This document shows, piece by piece, positions 50,184-63,907 of a DNA stretch of 64,000 nt. Both the position numbers and the translations under genes were made by a program. The stretch comes from Circinella minor. Lineage: Eukaryota; Mucoromycota; Mucoromycetes; Mucorales; Lichtheimiaceae. The stretch spans positions 62,001 through 126,000 of the forward strand of contig JAEPRB010000011.1 of the NCBI GenBank assembly GCA_016758965.1, in the 5' to 3' direction. The notes under the pieces were generated by a model. The model saw only the letters and a list, made by a program, of their open reading frames with translations. It had not been told where the DNA came from and made no database searches. Positions within the stretch are counted from its first letter, which is position 1, and each line of letters begins with the position of its first letter.

Positions 50184-52432
50184 GATTAATATTTTTTTTT
50201 AAAAAATGCAAAGTTACACCACCCTTTTTTATATTATTATTTGGCTCGAGATTTTAGGTGACGTAAAAATAAGAATATTTTACGACAACTAAAAAATATC
50301 AAGGGAGAAAAAGGAAGAAGTAATATATTATTATTACCAAGGGTGGGACGTTGTCAAGCAAAGCTTTGGCGGTAAAACGTTATTTCCGTTCCGACGTAAT
50401 TTAATAAATTCATCTTGTTTCGAAATGATTCCATGACGAACGGGATAGTGGAAAATAATTTTAATCTTATTAGTTATAAAATTACTTTTTGTATTTTTAA
50501 CTCTTCAGTGTAAAAAATTTCATAAGACATAATTGATACAGCTTATAATTTGTTCTATTACCATGGATAGATTGTAAAATAGGGGTCACTGAGCAGATCA
50601 ATTCCTTAAAAATAAACCAATTCAACATCCAGCTATAAATTATCAAATTATCCAAGAAAACCATCGTATTGTTTTTTCTTTATATTTAGCTTAATGCTAA
50701 TATTTATAACAGTAATTTTCCTTGTCATCAAACGGCAATACGTGTAAATCGTACGCTGGTATCGTATCAATAGTATTATTTAGTGAACATAACTAGTAAT
50801 GTACAGTCAGTTGTGATGCCGACATTCTTATATATAAAAAATCTTGCTGGGGTATAGATCTAAATAATTAAAATATAGAAATTTAAATTGAAGGTATATG
50901 AGGACACGTTTTATAATGGATCATATAATTGAGAAGTATTTCAGAAAGAAAATCTTTGTACTACTTCTCTACGGTATCATGCATACTTCATTTCTTAACG
51001 TCTTTTTATCCATTAGATCAATAACCACAACCAGTAATTTAACAAATATCATGTGACCAAGGTGAAACTACTACACATGCTTTTAAAAGCCTATATAGTT
51101 CCTTGAAATTATTTTACAGGTTGTATTTTTTAGATTCCTTAAAGAACATTTTTTACATTATCTCTATGTTTTAAATGTTTATATTAGTAAAAAAGAGAAT
51201 CCATGTCAATGATAAACAATTGATAGCTACTGTAAAAAATAGTAAAAACAAGATGTTATATTGATTAGTTTTCTTAAATGTGCAGCATAAAATAGCCGTA
51301 GTATTATTTTGCAAATAATATGTACAATAAATTATTTTACAAGTTTAATTAATATATTATTGCGCGAATGAAGCTGTAGTCAATATGAACTATATTCCTT
51401 TTTTTTTTACCACCTCTTTAAGAAAGATCACATTTTTCGTAGTCCAAGTTGAATATGCACGATTTATATGAAATAAACTAAACTTCTTTTTCTGGTATAC
51501 AAAAGTTGCCTTTAAAAATATGTGAGCGTTACAATAATAAAAAAGTTCGTCAAGGAAGAATTTACAGCTTCCCAAATCCCAATCAAACTTTTTTTTGTCA
51601 TAATATTCACATAACTAACAACGGAAACCAAAGACACTGTCTAGTACCAAAACATATTGCAGATTTATTGAAGTAAAAATTTAAAAATTGTTAATAGTCG
51701 AAATTAGATGTATAGCAACCTCCTCTAACGAATTTACAATATATTCAAACATTACGAGTGTCAAAAAAAAAAGAGATATTAAATGTGATAAAAAAAATAG
51801 ACCACAAATTTCCCATGTGGCATTTGTGTAACAGACGCCACTAATTTGATCTGGATTATTATCAATTTCAATCCATGCAAGTTGATTTGAACGGGGTATT
51901 ACTATTTCGTTCTCTCGTTCAAACTTTTTTTTTCTCATTTCGCCCTATAATATGAAATAACAGTAACATGTTTCTCATTGGTAGCCCCGCCTTTGCCTGG
52001 ATGTTAATCAAAAAATGCTAGTAATTTGAAACCGACCTAACTTAATTTGTATATGTCAACATTGAATATTTATTTCCATCAAAGGTAACAAAAATTCAAA
52101 TAAGCAACAAAACCTTATACACAGAAGACTTTTTTTTTCTTGAACATATAAGAAGATAAATAATGAATATGGGTTGATCATATCATGTGTACGTACGTAC
52201 AGATAAAATTATTCTCCTGTCAACAAGAAACTAAAATTAATGAGCTTCATTCTTCACATCCGTTATTATTTTATTGTTATTGTTATTATTATTCGATTAT
52301 TTATTTATATCTTCATACTTTTGCCACTAGTTTTTTTTAGCGCCACTATATACGTACCGATACATTTTCTTTCAATTTATTTCAATTCTGATTCTTTTTG
52401 TTTCTGTTTCTTAATCTCAACAGCAAACAAAG
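50184..52432. promoter_or_regulatory. Divergent intergenic region between Lon and chitin synthase
   Basis: 2.2 kb between two divergent genes. It is AT-rich and no coding frame is convincing. It must contain both promoters; the last 200 bp before the chitin synthase start are pyrimidine-rich. No heat-shock element cluster was recognised near Lon. Confidence 0.4.
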
Positions 52433-55400
52433 ATGAATCGGCAAAATACTGGCCCTCGTGCTGGATCTTCATATGTTAGTTCGCAACATCAACAACAGCA
52501 GCCTTCTAGCACTGTACCTATATTATCTTCACCAGAACAACAAAGGGACCATATATCTCCATATATTAATGAGCCATCATCTTGGACAGGATTTCAACAG
52601 TATCATGATCAAACTACCCCAACATCAGTATCCCAGCAACATCAAGGCAATAATAGTAATGAAACCAATAATGCTGTTTACTACCAGTATACAACGGGAC
52701 ACCCGCCACCATCAAGAATATCAGAAAATCATTACCATTTTTATCAGCCAACATCATATGCAGAATCTGGTAATTCTGCTGATAGTCAAATGACAGCTAT
52801 AACAAATAATTCTTCACATTATTATAATAACAATAGTAATATGAATTATAATGCTGCCTACCATTCTTCTTCACAAGTTCAACATCATCAGCAGCAGTCA
52901 GAATATTTTCCTCCTTCAACACTGCAACATCAACAACAGCAACTAGGGTCTTATTCCCATTCGCCATCCCAACAATATAAACCATCCCGTCCCTCCACCA
53001 TACCATCTCCTTTATCAGATACGTCAACTTTGGCTTCTTCCAATAGTACTCATATGAATAACAATCCTATTACACTTACGGCAGCAGGTCTGCCATCACC
53101 TTATTATCAACCAATAAGAGCACCCCGACGCATGCCGCGTAGATATACGACAGGTAACTATAAATATAATGAAAAAAGTGCAAGTGCACAACGCCATATG
53201 GTAGAAACGTTTTGATTATTAATATACTCATCACTATAAAACTTTGTTATACCTATTAGTGCGTAAAATCAAGTTAACAAAAGGCAATTTGGTGGTGGAA
53301 AACCCAGTTCCATCAAAATATTTGGAGAATGTACCTCGAAAAGAAGGTAGAGAGTTTACACATTTACGCTATACTGCAGCGACTTGCGACGCAAGTGAAT
53401 TTGCTAGTAAAAACTATACATTGCGACAACAGCTTTCGGGCCGACAGACAGAACTTTTCATTGCTTTAACCATGTACAACGTAAAATAATATGTTTTGAC
53501 TTTATATAATTTTATTTATTTATTTAAGTGTTTTTTTTATTTTTAACATATTGATTTGGTCCTTAAATGCTGATCTTCACCTAAATTAAACAATAAAATA
53601 ATATAGGAGGATGAAGTGTCATTCTGTCGTACAATGCACGGTGTTATGAAAAATATTGCCCATTTATGTTCACGCCATCGATCCTCCACGTGGGGAGATG
53701 GTGCGCATGAAAAAGTTACAGTTTGTATCATATCTGATGGTCGTAACAAGATTAATCCTCGGACATTATCAGTCCTAACGACCATGGGTGTGTATCAAGA
53801 AGGTGTAGCAAAAAACATTGTCGAAGGCAAGCCCGTAACAGCTCATATTTATGAGGTATATATTATGATTATGATATTTATTTTTTATTACTCTTTTCAT
53901 AATATAGGTAGTGTGCTAACGAAAAAAAAAATATATAAATAGTATACAACACAAATTTCGGTGGATCCGGATATGCAACTCAATGGTTCGGAAAAAGACA
54001 TGGTACCGGTCCAGATTATATTCTGCCTCAAAGAAAAAAATCAAAAAAAGATTAACTCACACCGTTGGTTTTTTCAAGCTTTTGGTCCACTTTTGAAACC
54101 TAACATTTGTATCCTTCTTGATGTTGGCACTCGTCCGGGTCACAACTCCATCTATCATTTATGGAAGGCATTTGACAGGAATAAAAACACCGCCGGTGCT
54201 TGTGGTGAGATCCGTGCAATGACGGGAAAACAATTAGGGAATCCGCTAGTGGCTGCTCAGAACTTTGAATACAAAATCTCGAACATTCTCGACAAACCAC
54301 TGGAATCCGTGTTTGGACACATTAGTGTCTTACCTGGTGCATTTTCTGCTTATCGATATGAAGCTCTTCAGGACGACGTACATGGTCAAGGCCCGTTACA
54401 AAAATACTATTTGGGCGAAAAAATGCACGGTCGCGATGCAGATATTTTTACTGCCAATATGTATCTCGCTGAGGACCGAATTCTTTGTTATAGTTTAGTG
54501 TCTAAAAAAGATAGCAAGTGGGTTCTACGTTATGTTTGTAATGCTTATGGAGAAACTGACGTTCCGGATCGTGTTCCTGAATTTATTTCACAAAGACGGC
54601 GTTGGCTCAACGGGTCTTTTTTTGCCGCTGTGTATTCCCTTGTACATTGGAAATCTATTTGGCAATCCAACCACTTTATCTTGCGTAAATTCATGTTCAT
54701 GATTGAAAATCTTTATCAGCTGTTTAATCTAATATTTTCATGGTTTGCACTCGTAAGTTTTATTTTTCAATTTTAATTTTGAGAAAAGACATAAACACCT
54801 AGGAGTAAATTATACTAGTGTAAATTTTTCGATGAAATATTAACCAATGATTTTTTTTTTTTTTTTTTTTTTTTGCCGCAGGCTAATTTTTATATCGTAT
54901 TTTATACAATGACCGCATCAATGAAATCAGTAGATCTCGACCCAAAACCATTTTCAGCTAATGTTGCTCATATTTTGCACACGGTGCTCAATTATATTTA
55001 CGTTCTATTATTAATTATCCAGTTTATCATTGCTATGGGTAACCGCCCACAAGGATTCAAATGGGCGTACACCATCAGTTTTGTATTTTTTGCAATTCTA
55101 ATGGGTTATATTATGTTTTGTATTATTTGGATTACTGTTGCAAGTATGAAAAATGCAATAACACATGCTGAAGGTTCTGCTAATGAACTTATGGCATTGA
55201 TCGATCAAAGCACTTTTCGATATGTTATTATCTCAGCTATCTCTACTTATCTTATATACTGGATCGCCAGTTTGTTATTCCTCGATGTTTCCCATATGGT
55301 AACAAGTTTTTTCCAATACCTTTTTCTGTCTCCAAGCTATGTTAATGTTTTAAACATTTATTCATTTTGTAATACCCACGACGTGTCCTGGGGGACTAAG

Positions 55401-55811
55401 GGTGATAATGGGATATCAATTGATTTGGGTGTTGTCTCTGGCCCTGATAAACATAATTCAACAGTAGAGATTGAAGTCCCAACCGAGGAAAAAGATCTCA
55501 ATTCACAATATGATAACGCACGCCAAAATTTGTTGCATAGACAACCTGGTAAAAAGGAAGTGATCGAGATGGTGAACGCTCAAACAAAACAAGAGGATTA
55601 TTACCGAGCATTCCGAACAAAACTTGTCCTCATGTGGCTGGTTACCAACTTGATTCTTGTGATGGCTATCACAAGTACAGACGAGTGGATATGGACGTAT
55701 CAACAAAGAAGTACCGCTTATTTGGGCTTTGTACTCTGGGCCGTGGCTGGGTTAGCTGCTGTACGGTTCATCGGAACATCTTTGTATCTCTTTTGCCGAA
55801 TATTCACCTGA
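52433..55811 (+). CDS. Chitin synthase, division 1 (class I/II type)
   Basis: Membrane glycosyltransferase (GT2) that polymerises UDP-GlcNAc into chitin. Exons 52433-53153, 53260-53480, 53607-53855, 53943-54752 and 54882-55811 encode 976 residues. The first 240 residues are Gln/Asn/Ser/Pro/Tyr-rich and look disordered. Then come the chitin-synthase N-terminal domain ('[20 protein letters not shown]') and the catalytic domain with 'ISDGR', 'LLDVGTRPG' (about 456-464), 'AEDRILCY' (E574-D575-R576) and the Q-R-R-R-W motif (614-618). The C-terminal third has several membrane helices and 'SWGTKGDN'. The presence of the N-terminal domain and no myosin motor places it in division 1. Secretory-vesicle and apical wall function is family knowledge. 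Confidence 0.96.
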
Positions 55812-56184
55812 TGAATATAAAAAAAAATCTTACGTACCATCCTGGTATATATACTACATAATTATTATTATCGTTATTACGCATTAGATACGTATAAAGC
55901 TTTCGTAATAGAAGCTTGTTATTATTCTCTATTGCTAAGATTATCGTTATATAAAAGCATTTAATTTAATGTTTGATCTTCCAATGTGTAATATTATTGA
56001 AAGTTTGTTGTGGTCAAGAGGTTATTACAGTAATATGTAGAAAGTAATTATTCAGGCCCTTGGTTCTGCTATTCCACTGAGTGTTAGATCACTACAATGA
56101 TGACAATTATAATTATTTTTAATCTTTTGTAATACGACATACGTAGGGTTGCATTATTTTACGTATTGGGAAAAGTCCAACATA
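55812..56184. other. Tail-to-tail gap
   Basis: 373 bp, AT-rich, between the chitin synthase stop and the end of the small minus-strand ORF. No gene recognised. Confidence 0.4.
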
Positions 56185-56544
56185 TTACATATCTGGAACA
56201 TGTTAATCATTCGGTGCTCAAATAGGCAATTATTTCATGAAAGGAAAAAAGTTCACTTTACCTTTATAGTAAACTAGAATGGCGTTGAGAAGCGGAGGAA
56301 CTATTAAAAGTGTTACACTACCACCAACGCGTGTTCCGTATTGATTCATAATACCATCTTTATTAACAAAAGAGATAACAGAAAAAGACCGGGAAATTAA
56401 AAACAAAGAAGACGTCCAATGTGGTGGTAGTGGGGTTTGGGAAGAATTAGCAGACGATGAAGAGGATCGTGCTGTTATTGCTGGTGAACTGGAAGCGATG
56501 GAGCTGAGATTGGAGGTAGAGAATGCTGGTACTAAGGTTCTCAT
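56185..56544 (-). CDS. Small hypothetical membrane protein
   Basis: A minus-strand frame opens at ATG 56544. Unspliced it gives 104 residues, ending at 56230. A better model uses a donor at 56261 and an acceptor at 56193 (TTCCAG, with a GATTAAC branch-like site just upstream), giving 96 residues that end 'VYYKDM'. The N-terminal 40 residues are Ser/Ala-rich with few acidic residues, fitting a mitochondrial presequence. A single hydrophobic segment 'GGSVTLLIVPPLLNAILVYY' lies near the C-terminus. I do not recognise the family. A small inner-mitochondrial-membrane protein is a reasonable guess from layout only. Confidence 0.5.
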
Positions 56545-57517
56545 AACAAATTCTCCAGGTTATTTGAAGCTTTTCCAAGCCGAAACATAATTAGAGTTTA
56601 TTATAGATGAGATAATTGTTAAGAGAAAAAAAACCAGTGTGACTATAAAGAGAAGTAACGCGCTCACCCCGTTATTTTAAGTTATCAATTTCATAAAAAA
56701 CTCAAAAATAAATCTTTGATGAAACGAGAACTTTTTCGAAGAATGGATTTTACTATAGAAGGTAGACTTGAAAAAGGCTTACTGTAAAAGGTAATATGTA
56801 TTTTTTTTTTTGACTTGCTAACCAGCGAGCACCTATTGATACCAAATAACACGAAAATCGTACTCATATTTTTTTTTATCTATAAAATAGAAAACACACG
56901 ATGAATAAATTGAGGAAACTGATGAAGTTTTTTTTGTCTACTTGTCAATATGATTTGCTTTTAAAAAAACAAAGTATATAATAAACTCAAAAATATGTCA
57001 GGCCTGAGTTTTTTTTTAAAAAAATTTAGAGCGTCGCATAAATTTGACCCTCAGAGTTGTGGCATAACAAAGAAAGCACTAAAAAAGGAAATGAGAGAAA
57101 AATAGCTTTTTGTCACACCGTTCAAAGTTTATGTATGGCTGAGCCTCCTCCATTTTCCCGGTAAACGTATTAACAAAGTGGCATCCAGTCAAACATTGCT
57201 GACTGACCTCCGTGGTCTAAGCCTCTAACAGTTGCTTCTTTGTGATCATCGTATTTCATGCTGTGGCATTAGATGCTGATGAAGTGGCGGAGCATCATAT
57301 AACTTTGAAAATAACTATTATTATTCCACCAGTTACGTTTTCTAAGCCTCGAAAGAATGGGTTAAAGTATTTTTTGCATAATATATAAATAGTCCCACAA
57401 TTTTATGATCAAAAAAATCTATCAATTTGTTTCTCTCTCTCTACTTGTTTAGTTCTTCTATACCTACAAAACAAATATCCCTTTTTCTTTTAAATACAAC
57501 TTTTTTGAAATAGTAAA
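56545..57517. promoter_or_regulatory. Divergent intergenic region before SOD1
   Basis: About 970 bp between the small ORF and SOD1. Features include a pyrimidine-rich stretch and CT-repeat (57431-57443) close before the SOD1 start. No coding frame recognised. Confidence 0.4.
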
Positions 57518-58301
57518 ATGGTAAACGCTGTTGCTTATTTACAAGGTGCCACTGCCGTTGGTTTGGTATGGTTTAGTCAAGACCACGGTAGTCACACTAC
57601 CAGTATTTATGCAAACGTTACTGGTGTTGCACCTGGTGATCATGGAATGCATATCCATCAATATGGAGATCTTAGTCAAGGTACAATATATACAATATAT
57701 TTCTGTTTTAAAATTTTTGATTTGATAACATTATTTTTTTTTAACAATAAAATAAAATACACATATAGGCTGTGCGTCATTGGGACTTCATTTTAATCCA
57801 TTCGAAAGAGACCATGGTGCTCCAACTGATCATGTAAAACATCCTGGAGATTTTGGAAATGCAATGGCCGACGCGCATGGCAACATCCAATATCATTTGA
57901 CTGTGGACTCCCTGGAATTTTCTGGTGAAAACTCTATTTTAGGGTATGTTAGGCTTTTTTCACATCTTATTTACATATATTCAAGAAAATGACTGAACCG
58001 TTGATAATTATCTAAAAGCCGAATATAACTTTCTTACTGATTGAATAATAATATATTATTAATGTAGACGTGGTATTATTTTACATGGAGGAAAAGATGA
58101 TCTTGGAAAGGGACATAGTCCTGACTCAAAGTTAACAGGTGACTCTGGTGAGCGTTTAGCTTGTGGAATTATTGGCTTGGGTATGTATTACTTTTAACAT
58201 TATATAGTTATTTTTGTATTATTATTTATAACGAAAATGCTCATTGCTTCAATTGAAATTAATCTAAATTTATAGCACCTGACGACATGACTTTGGATTA
58301 A
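57518..58301 (+). CDS. SOD1: Cu/Zn superoxide dismutase
   Basis: Converts superoxide to oxygen and peroxide, mainly in the cytosol. Four exons (57518-57680, 57769-57943, 58068-58180, 58276-58301) encode 158 residues, the family length. The copper ligands are visible in 'GMHIHQYGD', 'LHFNPF' and 'GIILHGGKDD'. The zinc ligands are in 'HFNPFERDHGAPTDHVKHPGD'-type spacing (57786-57852). The disulfide pair is Cys in 'GCASLG' and Cys in 'ERLACGIIG'. No signal peptide is present. Some loop residues differ from ascomycete SOD1 (for example KHPGDFGN in place of RHVGDLGN), but all metal ligands are kept. Confidence 0.97.
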
Positions 58302-59140
58302 GCAATATGTCCTTATGTGTTACTTTAAGTATATCGTACATACCAGACTAGCTAATATATCTTGTAATTTTACCATCTTATTAGCATAATATCACTGTAT
58401 ATTTTATATATTTTTTCTCGCACTTCAATTAGTTGAATGGTGTGGTAGTAGTTTTTGTAATAAAAATGTTTTTATCAATATTTGTAAAATTAACATACAG
58501 ATTTATCCTCATAGCATTTTATTAGAATTAAAATAATGATTATGATATCTAACTTTTTTCACTTTACATGTGTTATTGCTTTACGTACAAATTTCAAATA
58601 TTATTATTTTTATCAACTCTGTATTGTATTATCCTTATTCTTTTTTCACACCGTTAGAATAATTTTCGCACAAATAATCTCTGCTTTTTGATAGTTAGTA
58701 TTTTCAATAAGCTCTCTACTAATTATTGTAATACGTCTTTTATTCTTTTTTTTTGTAGTATAATTAATATCCAAAAGTATCTTTCGACGTTTGTTGTAAA
58801 TTATCTAAACAAAAAAATTATACACAATTAAGAATATATATATATATTCTATTTCTCTTATGTCTTTTTTTAGTCTCATGCCCAATTTTAAACACAAGGA
58901 ATACCCTATTCAATTATATGCAAAAAATCTACATATCACACAATTTACTCTATATACGTAATATACAGCAGTACACTGAGTTTTTCACTAGACACATTGA
59001 CAAGATCATGAAATAGAAAATATGTTTATTTTAGGAGGTAAAAAAAACAGCTTTACTTATGAGGTCACAATACTCCTAGACTATGCATGACTATATGCTT
59101 ATTACACAATAATGATATTATATAATACATTATTTCATGT
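58302..59140. other. Tail-to-tail gap between SOD1 and NmrA-like gene
   Basis: 840 bp, strongly AT-rich, holding two converging 3' flanks. No gene recognised. Confidence 0.45.
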
Positions 59141-60140
59141 TTACAAAAAAGCAGCTTTGTTCTTTTCAAACCATTCTTCTAGTGTTTCGGGCTCTCGTCC
59201 AAGAAGCAAGGGTAAACCAAGTGATACTTTGGTTTCGCTTGACCATGGGTTAAGTATTAAATCATAGGCTTTGATGTGCTCCATATGAACTTTCTTGGTA
59301 AGATAGTCATATCGCTGTTGAGCTGTGAGCTGCATGTATTTAATCTCTTTATCTAGCACCTTGGAAATCAATGCTGCGCGTTGTTGAGGCGTTTTAACAT
59401 CACCATTCATTTCATATACCGCATCACGATGTTTTGAAATTGGATCTTGTAAGATGATGGCAGCTACTGCACCGATATCATCTGGAGAAACCCAGGGCTC
59501 TTTTGTATCAGAATCGATAGAACCAGCAATACAATTAGCGTTTTTAATTGTATGTATTTCAATCCTATAAAAACAAAAAGAAAAAAAATAAACATGATAT
59601 TTTCATTTTATTAAAAAAATGTTCGGGTTCTCCTGTTTACTATTATATTTTTTTAGTATCAAAAGTCATTTACCAAAGATGATTCGTCATAAGAATCGAA
59701 GGTCTTAATGTTACTAGAGTACCACGATTAGGAATAGCAGCAATGCCTGCCTCTGCTTTGTAGGAAGCGTCACCAATAAACGAACTTCGATAAGGGAACG
59801 CCGCCCAAAGGCCAGATACTACAACAATTTGCTGAATGTCAGCAGCATATGCACGTTCACCCAATGCAACTGCGTACTTTGGTATATCATGAATATCAGG
59901 ATCATGAACGATCAAAAATAAACGTGAATGGCCAGAAATTGACTTTTCAAACAATGTCAAGTCAGTATAGTCTCCTTGGATCAAAGTCAAATTGGAAGGA
60001 TTGCCAAATAATTGTTGAGCCTTTTCAACTGATCGAACATAAGCCGTTACTGAGTTTGATTCTTTCTGTAATAGGTCCTTCATGACACGAATGCCGACAT
60101 TGCCTGTACCACCAACAACAAAGATTTTTTCACCTGTCAT
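59141..60140 (-). CDS. NmrA-like NAD(P)-binding protein
   Basis: Exons 60140-59674 and 59564-59141 encode 296 residues. The N-terminal Rossmann motif is 'VGGTGNVG' (GxxGxxG). 'SGHSRLFLIVHDPD', 'VTLRPSILMTNHLW' and 'EPWVSPDDIGAVAA' follow, then 'GLPLLLGREPETLEEW' near the end. The protein lacks an obvious SDR YxxxK pair, as expected for NmrA-like members that act as redox sensors or quinone/other reductases. It is divergently placed to the paralogue at 60883, with 742 bp between start codons. The single intron splits the Trp codon after 'MTNHL', a position unlike that in the gene at the left end of the window. Confidence 0.9.
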
Positions 60141-60882
60141 GATAATATTTTGTGTAGATTATTAATTTATAAATAAAAGAATATTTTTGTTCTTTAAATT
60201 CTGTTACATTTATGGAAAATATTTGTATTGTATATATATCTTTCAAAAATCAGAGTCGGATTTAGGCAATCAATTATCCGAAAAAATCTGCACAACGGGT
60301 AAATCTATCCGATTCCAACAAAACATAAACTGCTTATAATACAGGAGCTGGTAAGTATAGCATATGGTCCTCGGGTGCGACACTTTAAAGTCCATACAAG
60401 GTATACGAAACACGTAGTAATTTTCACAAAATAGGTTTGGTTTATACTTTCTTATTCCATACGTATGGCGTGAAAAGTCAAAATCTTGATTGCTTTGCGA
60501 CCATTAAACTGTTGGTAGATTAACTTGTGAATCAGAACTAATATATTATTCAATGTTTAGGAGGAAAATGTTAGTTTGCATAGGACATTTAGCTGTTTTT
60601 TTTAGTATGCACCATAAGTGTACGTATTATTAAAAAAAGATATGATAGAATGTTAATGCAATCTATTCTCTCGCTGAATGGATGTAGCATGATTTTGTTT
60701 AATAATCAAAGCCCCGACCAACCATTACGACTCATTTTTGCCTTTATTTGGAAAAATACGTAGGGCTTATAATAGCTTATTTGGTAATACAATGCCACAT
60801 CATCTAAATATAAGTGCCGTCTAACTATTAACAACATTAGTTCGTTTCTCTTTTATCAGATTACTTTTCCATAACAATAAAC
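60141..60882. promoter_or_regulatory. Bidirectional promoter region of two NmrA-like genes
   Basis: 742 bp between divergent paralogues, probably carrying both promoters. AT-rich; a TATA-like stretch lies near 60808-60812. No specific site recognised. Confidence 0.4.
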
Positions 60883-61788
60883 ATGGTGTATGAAGAAAGA
60901 ATCTTTTTGGTTGGTGCAACGGGTAACATTGGAAAACCTCTTGTGCAAAAATTACTTACCAATCCCAAGGTGGCATTAACTTTATATGCACGAACACCAG
61001 CCAAGGTCCAAGAACTCTATGGAGATCAATCTGAAGGTAAATTAGAAGTTGTTCAAGGGGGTTATGACAATCAAAAACCTTTCAAAGACTCTATTGCCGG
61101 CCATACACGTCTCTTTCTTTTGATCCAAACACCAGGTTTCCAAGAAGGACATATTCACAATGTACGTAACTTTGCCGAGACGGCTTATGCAGCCGGCGTC
61201 CAACAAATTGTGCTTATTTCTGGTTTTTGTTCAAGCATGCCATGGCGTAATAACATTGTCGCTAATCTAGGATACAGCTGGGAGAGTGGAATAGACTCCA
61301 TTCCGAACCGTAAAAACTTCGTTACCCTCAGACCTGCGTTTTTCATGTCAAATCAAGCATTAGGTGATGCATTATCCGTCAAAAACTACAACAAGATTAT
61401 CGACTCACAGGAAATAGACAGTTTCAAGCCATGGATTTCCCCAGACGATATTGGTGAACTTGCTGCCAACATTTTACAAGATCCAATCGAAAAACACGGT
61501 GATGCGGTATACGAAATGGTTGGTGATCCTAGAACACCAAAAGAACATGTGGAAATTCTTAGTCGTGTACTTGGTAGAGAGATTGTTTACGAGAAAGTCA
61601 GCGAAGAACAAAGTTACGAAATAATGACTAAACAAGCTGGTATGTCGCATCTTGTCGCATATACATTTGTTTTTCTCACAGCACAACTTGCAAATGAACG
61701 AGCTACACCTGGGTTGTCAATCCTCTTAGGCCGTCAACCTGAAACTTTGGAACAATGGATTGAAAAAAACAAATCAATTTTTTTGTAA
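60883..61788 (+). CDS. NmrA-like NAD(P)-binding protein, intronless
   Basis: Single exon, 301 residues. 'VGATGNIGKPLV' gives the GxxGxxG dinucleotide-binding loop; 'AGHTRLFLLIQTPG', 'QQIVLISGF', 'FVTLRPAFFMSNQALG', 'WISPDDIGELAANIL' and 'LSILLGRQPETLEQW' follow in the same order as in the two paralogues. This full-length copy anchors the family call for the partial genes. Being intronless while its two neighbours have introns at different places, it may be a retrocopy or may have lost introns. Function beyond NAD(P) binding is unknown. Confidence 0.93.
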   Translation: MVYEERIFLVGATGNIGKPLVQKLLTNPKVALTLYARTPAKVQELYGDQSEGKLEVVQGGYDNQKPFKDSIAGHTRLFLLIQTPGFQEGHIHNVRNFAETAYAAGVQQIVLISGFCSSMPWRNNIVANLGYSWESGIDSIPNRKNFVTLRPAFFMSNQALGDALSVKNYNKIIDSQEIDSFKPWISPDDIGELAANILQDPIEKHGDAVYEMVGDPRTPKEHVEILSRVLGREIVYEKVSEEQSYEIMTKQAGMSHLVAYTFVFLTAQLANERATPGLSILLGRQPETLEQWIEKNKSIFL

Positions 61789-63907
61789 TTCAAAATTTGA
61801 CATAATAAAAGAGTTTAACTGCTAGTTTTTAGAAATAATCATTTCTCTTGTTTAAATCATTATTAGTTTTACAGTATGATGCATAGCTACTTTGTATATT
61901 AACTAAAATATTAATGGTTCTTTATTACATAGCAGTAGTATTAGTAATCAAAAACCTCTATAGACAGGGCACTGTATATGAACAATTACAAAGTCTACAA
62001 TAAACCAGCTTTCATATGAATATTTTTCGTTTATATAGTATGTTTGATATTCTACTTTTTTGGTGATGGTACTAATAGCGCGTGTAAATTTTGTCTCCAA
62101 AGTTCAAACTACAAGGAGCATTTTGTCAGTCAAGTAAATCTTGAGTCCCGTCTTTAAAAAAATATTTGACAATTTGAGTCTGCTCAGTACAATAGCCAAC
62201 AAACATGATATCGCTTTATATTATTTTTACTTATAGTAATAATACGTATCGCTATCATTGGTCATGCACTTTTTGCATATTTAAGTAGCGTCTTGATTTC
62301 CGTATCAAACACGTTACCTACCTCCTAAATCACTCTATTACCAATGCGGGGGTTATTTAATGGTTTTCTCACGTGAGGCACTCCTTGTAATTTCCAAAAA
62401 TACATTATTATTTTTTGTAGCTCACTGTATTATTATCATAAAAATCAAGTGGACATTCAATATTCAGCTAATATTACCACATGAATCCACAGCCGAATTG
62501 CGAATATTGCAGCGGTGTTATTCAGAACTTGGTCTTATTTGGTCAGTAAAATTATTATACTTTACAAAAAATAGTATAAACCACATACATACACTGGTAA
62601 GTAGTGGTACCATATTTACATTATCGTAAATTACTGTAAAGTCTATAATCGGTAGAATTGACACCTTTCCAAATATTACCTTGACTACGTTGTTATATAG
62701 CGTATTAAAAATATTAAATAGGCTCATTTATTACTTGTTCATTATTTGTTTAAATTTATTATACAGCTAATTTTTTAAGCATTATAATTATCATCTTCTC
62801 ATAATGATGTTTTTTGCCGTTTGGTGTATATATTATCACTGTATGTATTGACCTCTTATAGAGTAAATTCAGTTAATATTATTAAATTAGATTATCACGT
62901 TCATGCAACTGTATGTTATAATATATACAAATCAAATAAGAATATGATTTAAGGTTATCTCTTAGATAAAATAATAAAGTAAATAAAACAGTCCAAATTA
63001 TGGTGGTAAGTGATCAATAAAAGGTTTTTGACATTAAGATTTCTAATGATTTCATTTGATTTAAAAAAGTTCAGGTTTCTAACTTACTAATATCTTTTTC
63101 TAAAATGTTCCGCAGCTATTCCGCAATAGCAACTGCTCCTTTAATGTCGCGCAGTTATTAGATGTGAATTATCTTATTATTATTTAGGAAATTATTTATA
63201 TATAAGGTTGTTATGCAATCAGACTGTTTCATAGTAAAAGTAATTATTTTGAGAATATTTTTATATCAAGTATATATTAGTGTATAAAAATATAGAAAAT
63301 AAGAAAATTGGTTATGCACGGGTTACAATGGTGAAGCATATATTATTACTGGCTTGTACGACACAGCAAAAAACATATAACTTAATTGTTGCAGAAAACA
63401 GCAATTGTGGTTACGTACAGACAATTGTTCAGAAATGTAACGTTATTTACTGGAAAAATTCAAAAATTACTTTTTAGTTTCTATTTCTTTATTTACACTA
63501 CATAATAATACGTAAAAGTTTACTAGAGGAAGCACGATAGAAAATAAAAGCGAATTATTTCTGGACCACATATATGGTAAAACAGGGGTTAATATTGTTG
63601 TTTTTCTTTTACCCGTTATTATCGTTAAACTTTATACTAACTTTTTATTAGTTATTTTACTCTTTTTAAGAAAATGGGCTGAATGTTCGTTCTTTTTATA
63701 ACATTATGAGTCATACACTTCATGCATAGGGTTCTGAGCTTTTCCCCTTTCTGAGTAGTAAGAAATCAACCATTTATAGCAGCACGTAATGGGAGAACAG
63801 GATAACGAATTGTTACCCCATTTAGATATAAGTTTATTCACATAAGATATATAAGCACTGCAAGAAATTATATTTGAAAAACTTGACTTGATCAAACAAC
63901 AACTACC
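61789..63907. other. Gene-poor region between NmrA-like genes
   Basis: 2.1 kb of AT-rich DNA with no convincing coding frame. The open stretch at 62360-62629 has no family signal. The last few hundred bases should hold the promoter of the final NmrA-like gene. Confidence 0.45.

Noticed and set aside
62360..62629. 89-codon frame between NmrA-like genes
   Set aside because: Hydrophobic, AT-driven composition and no recognisable domain.
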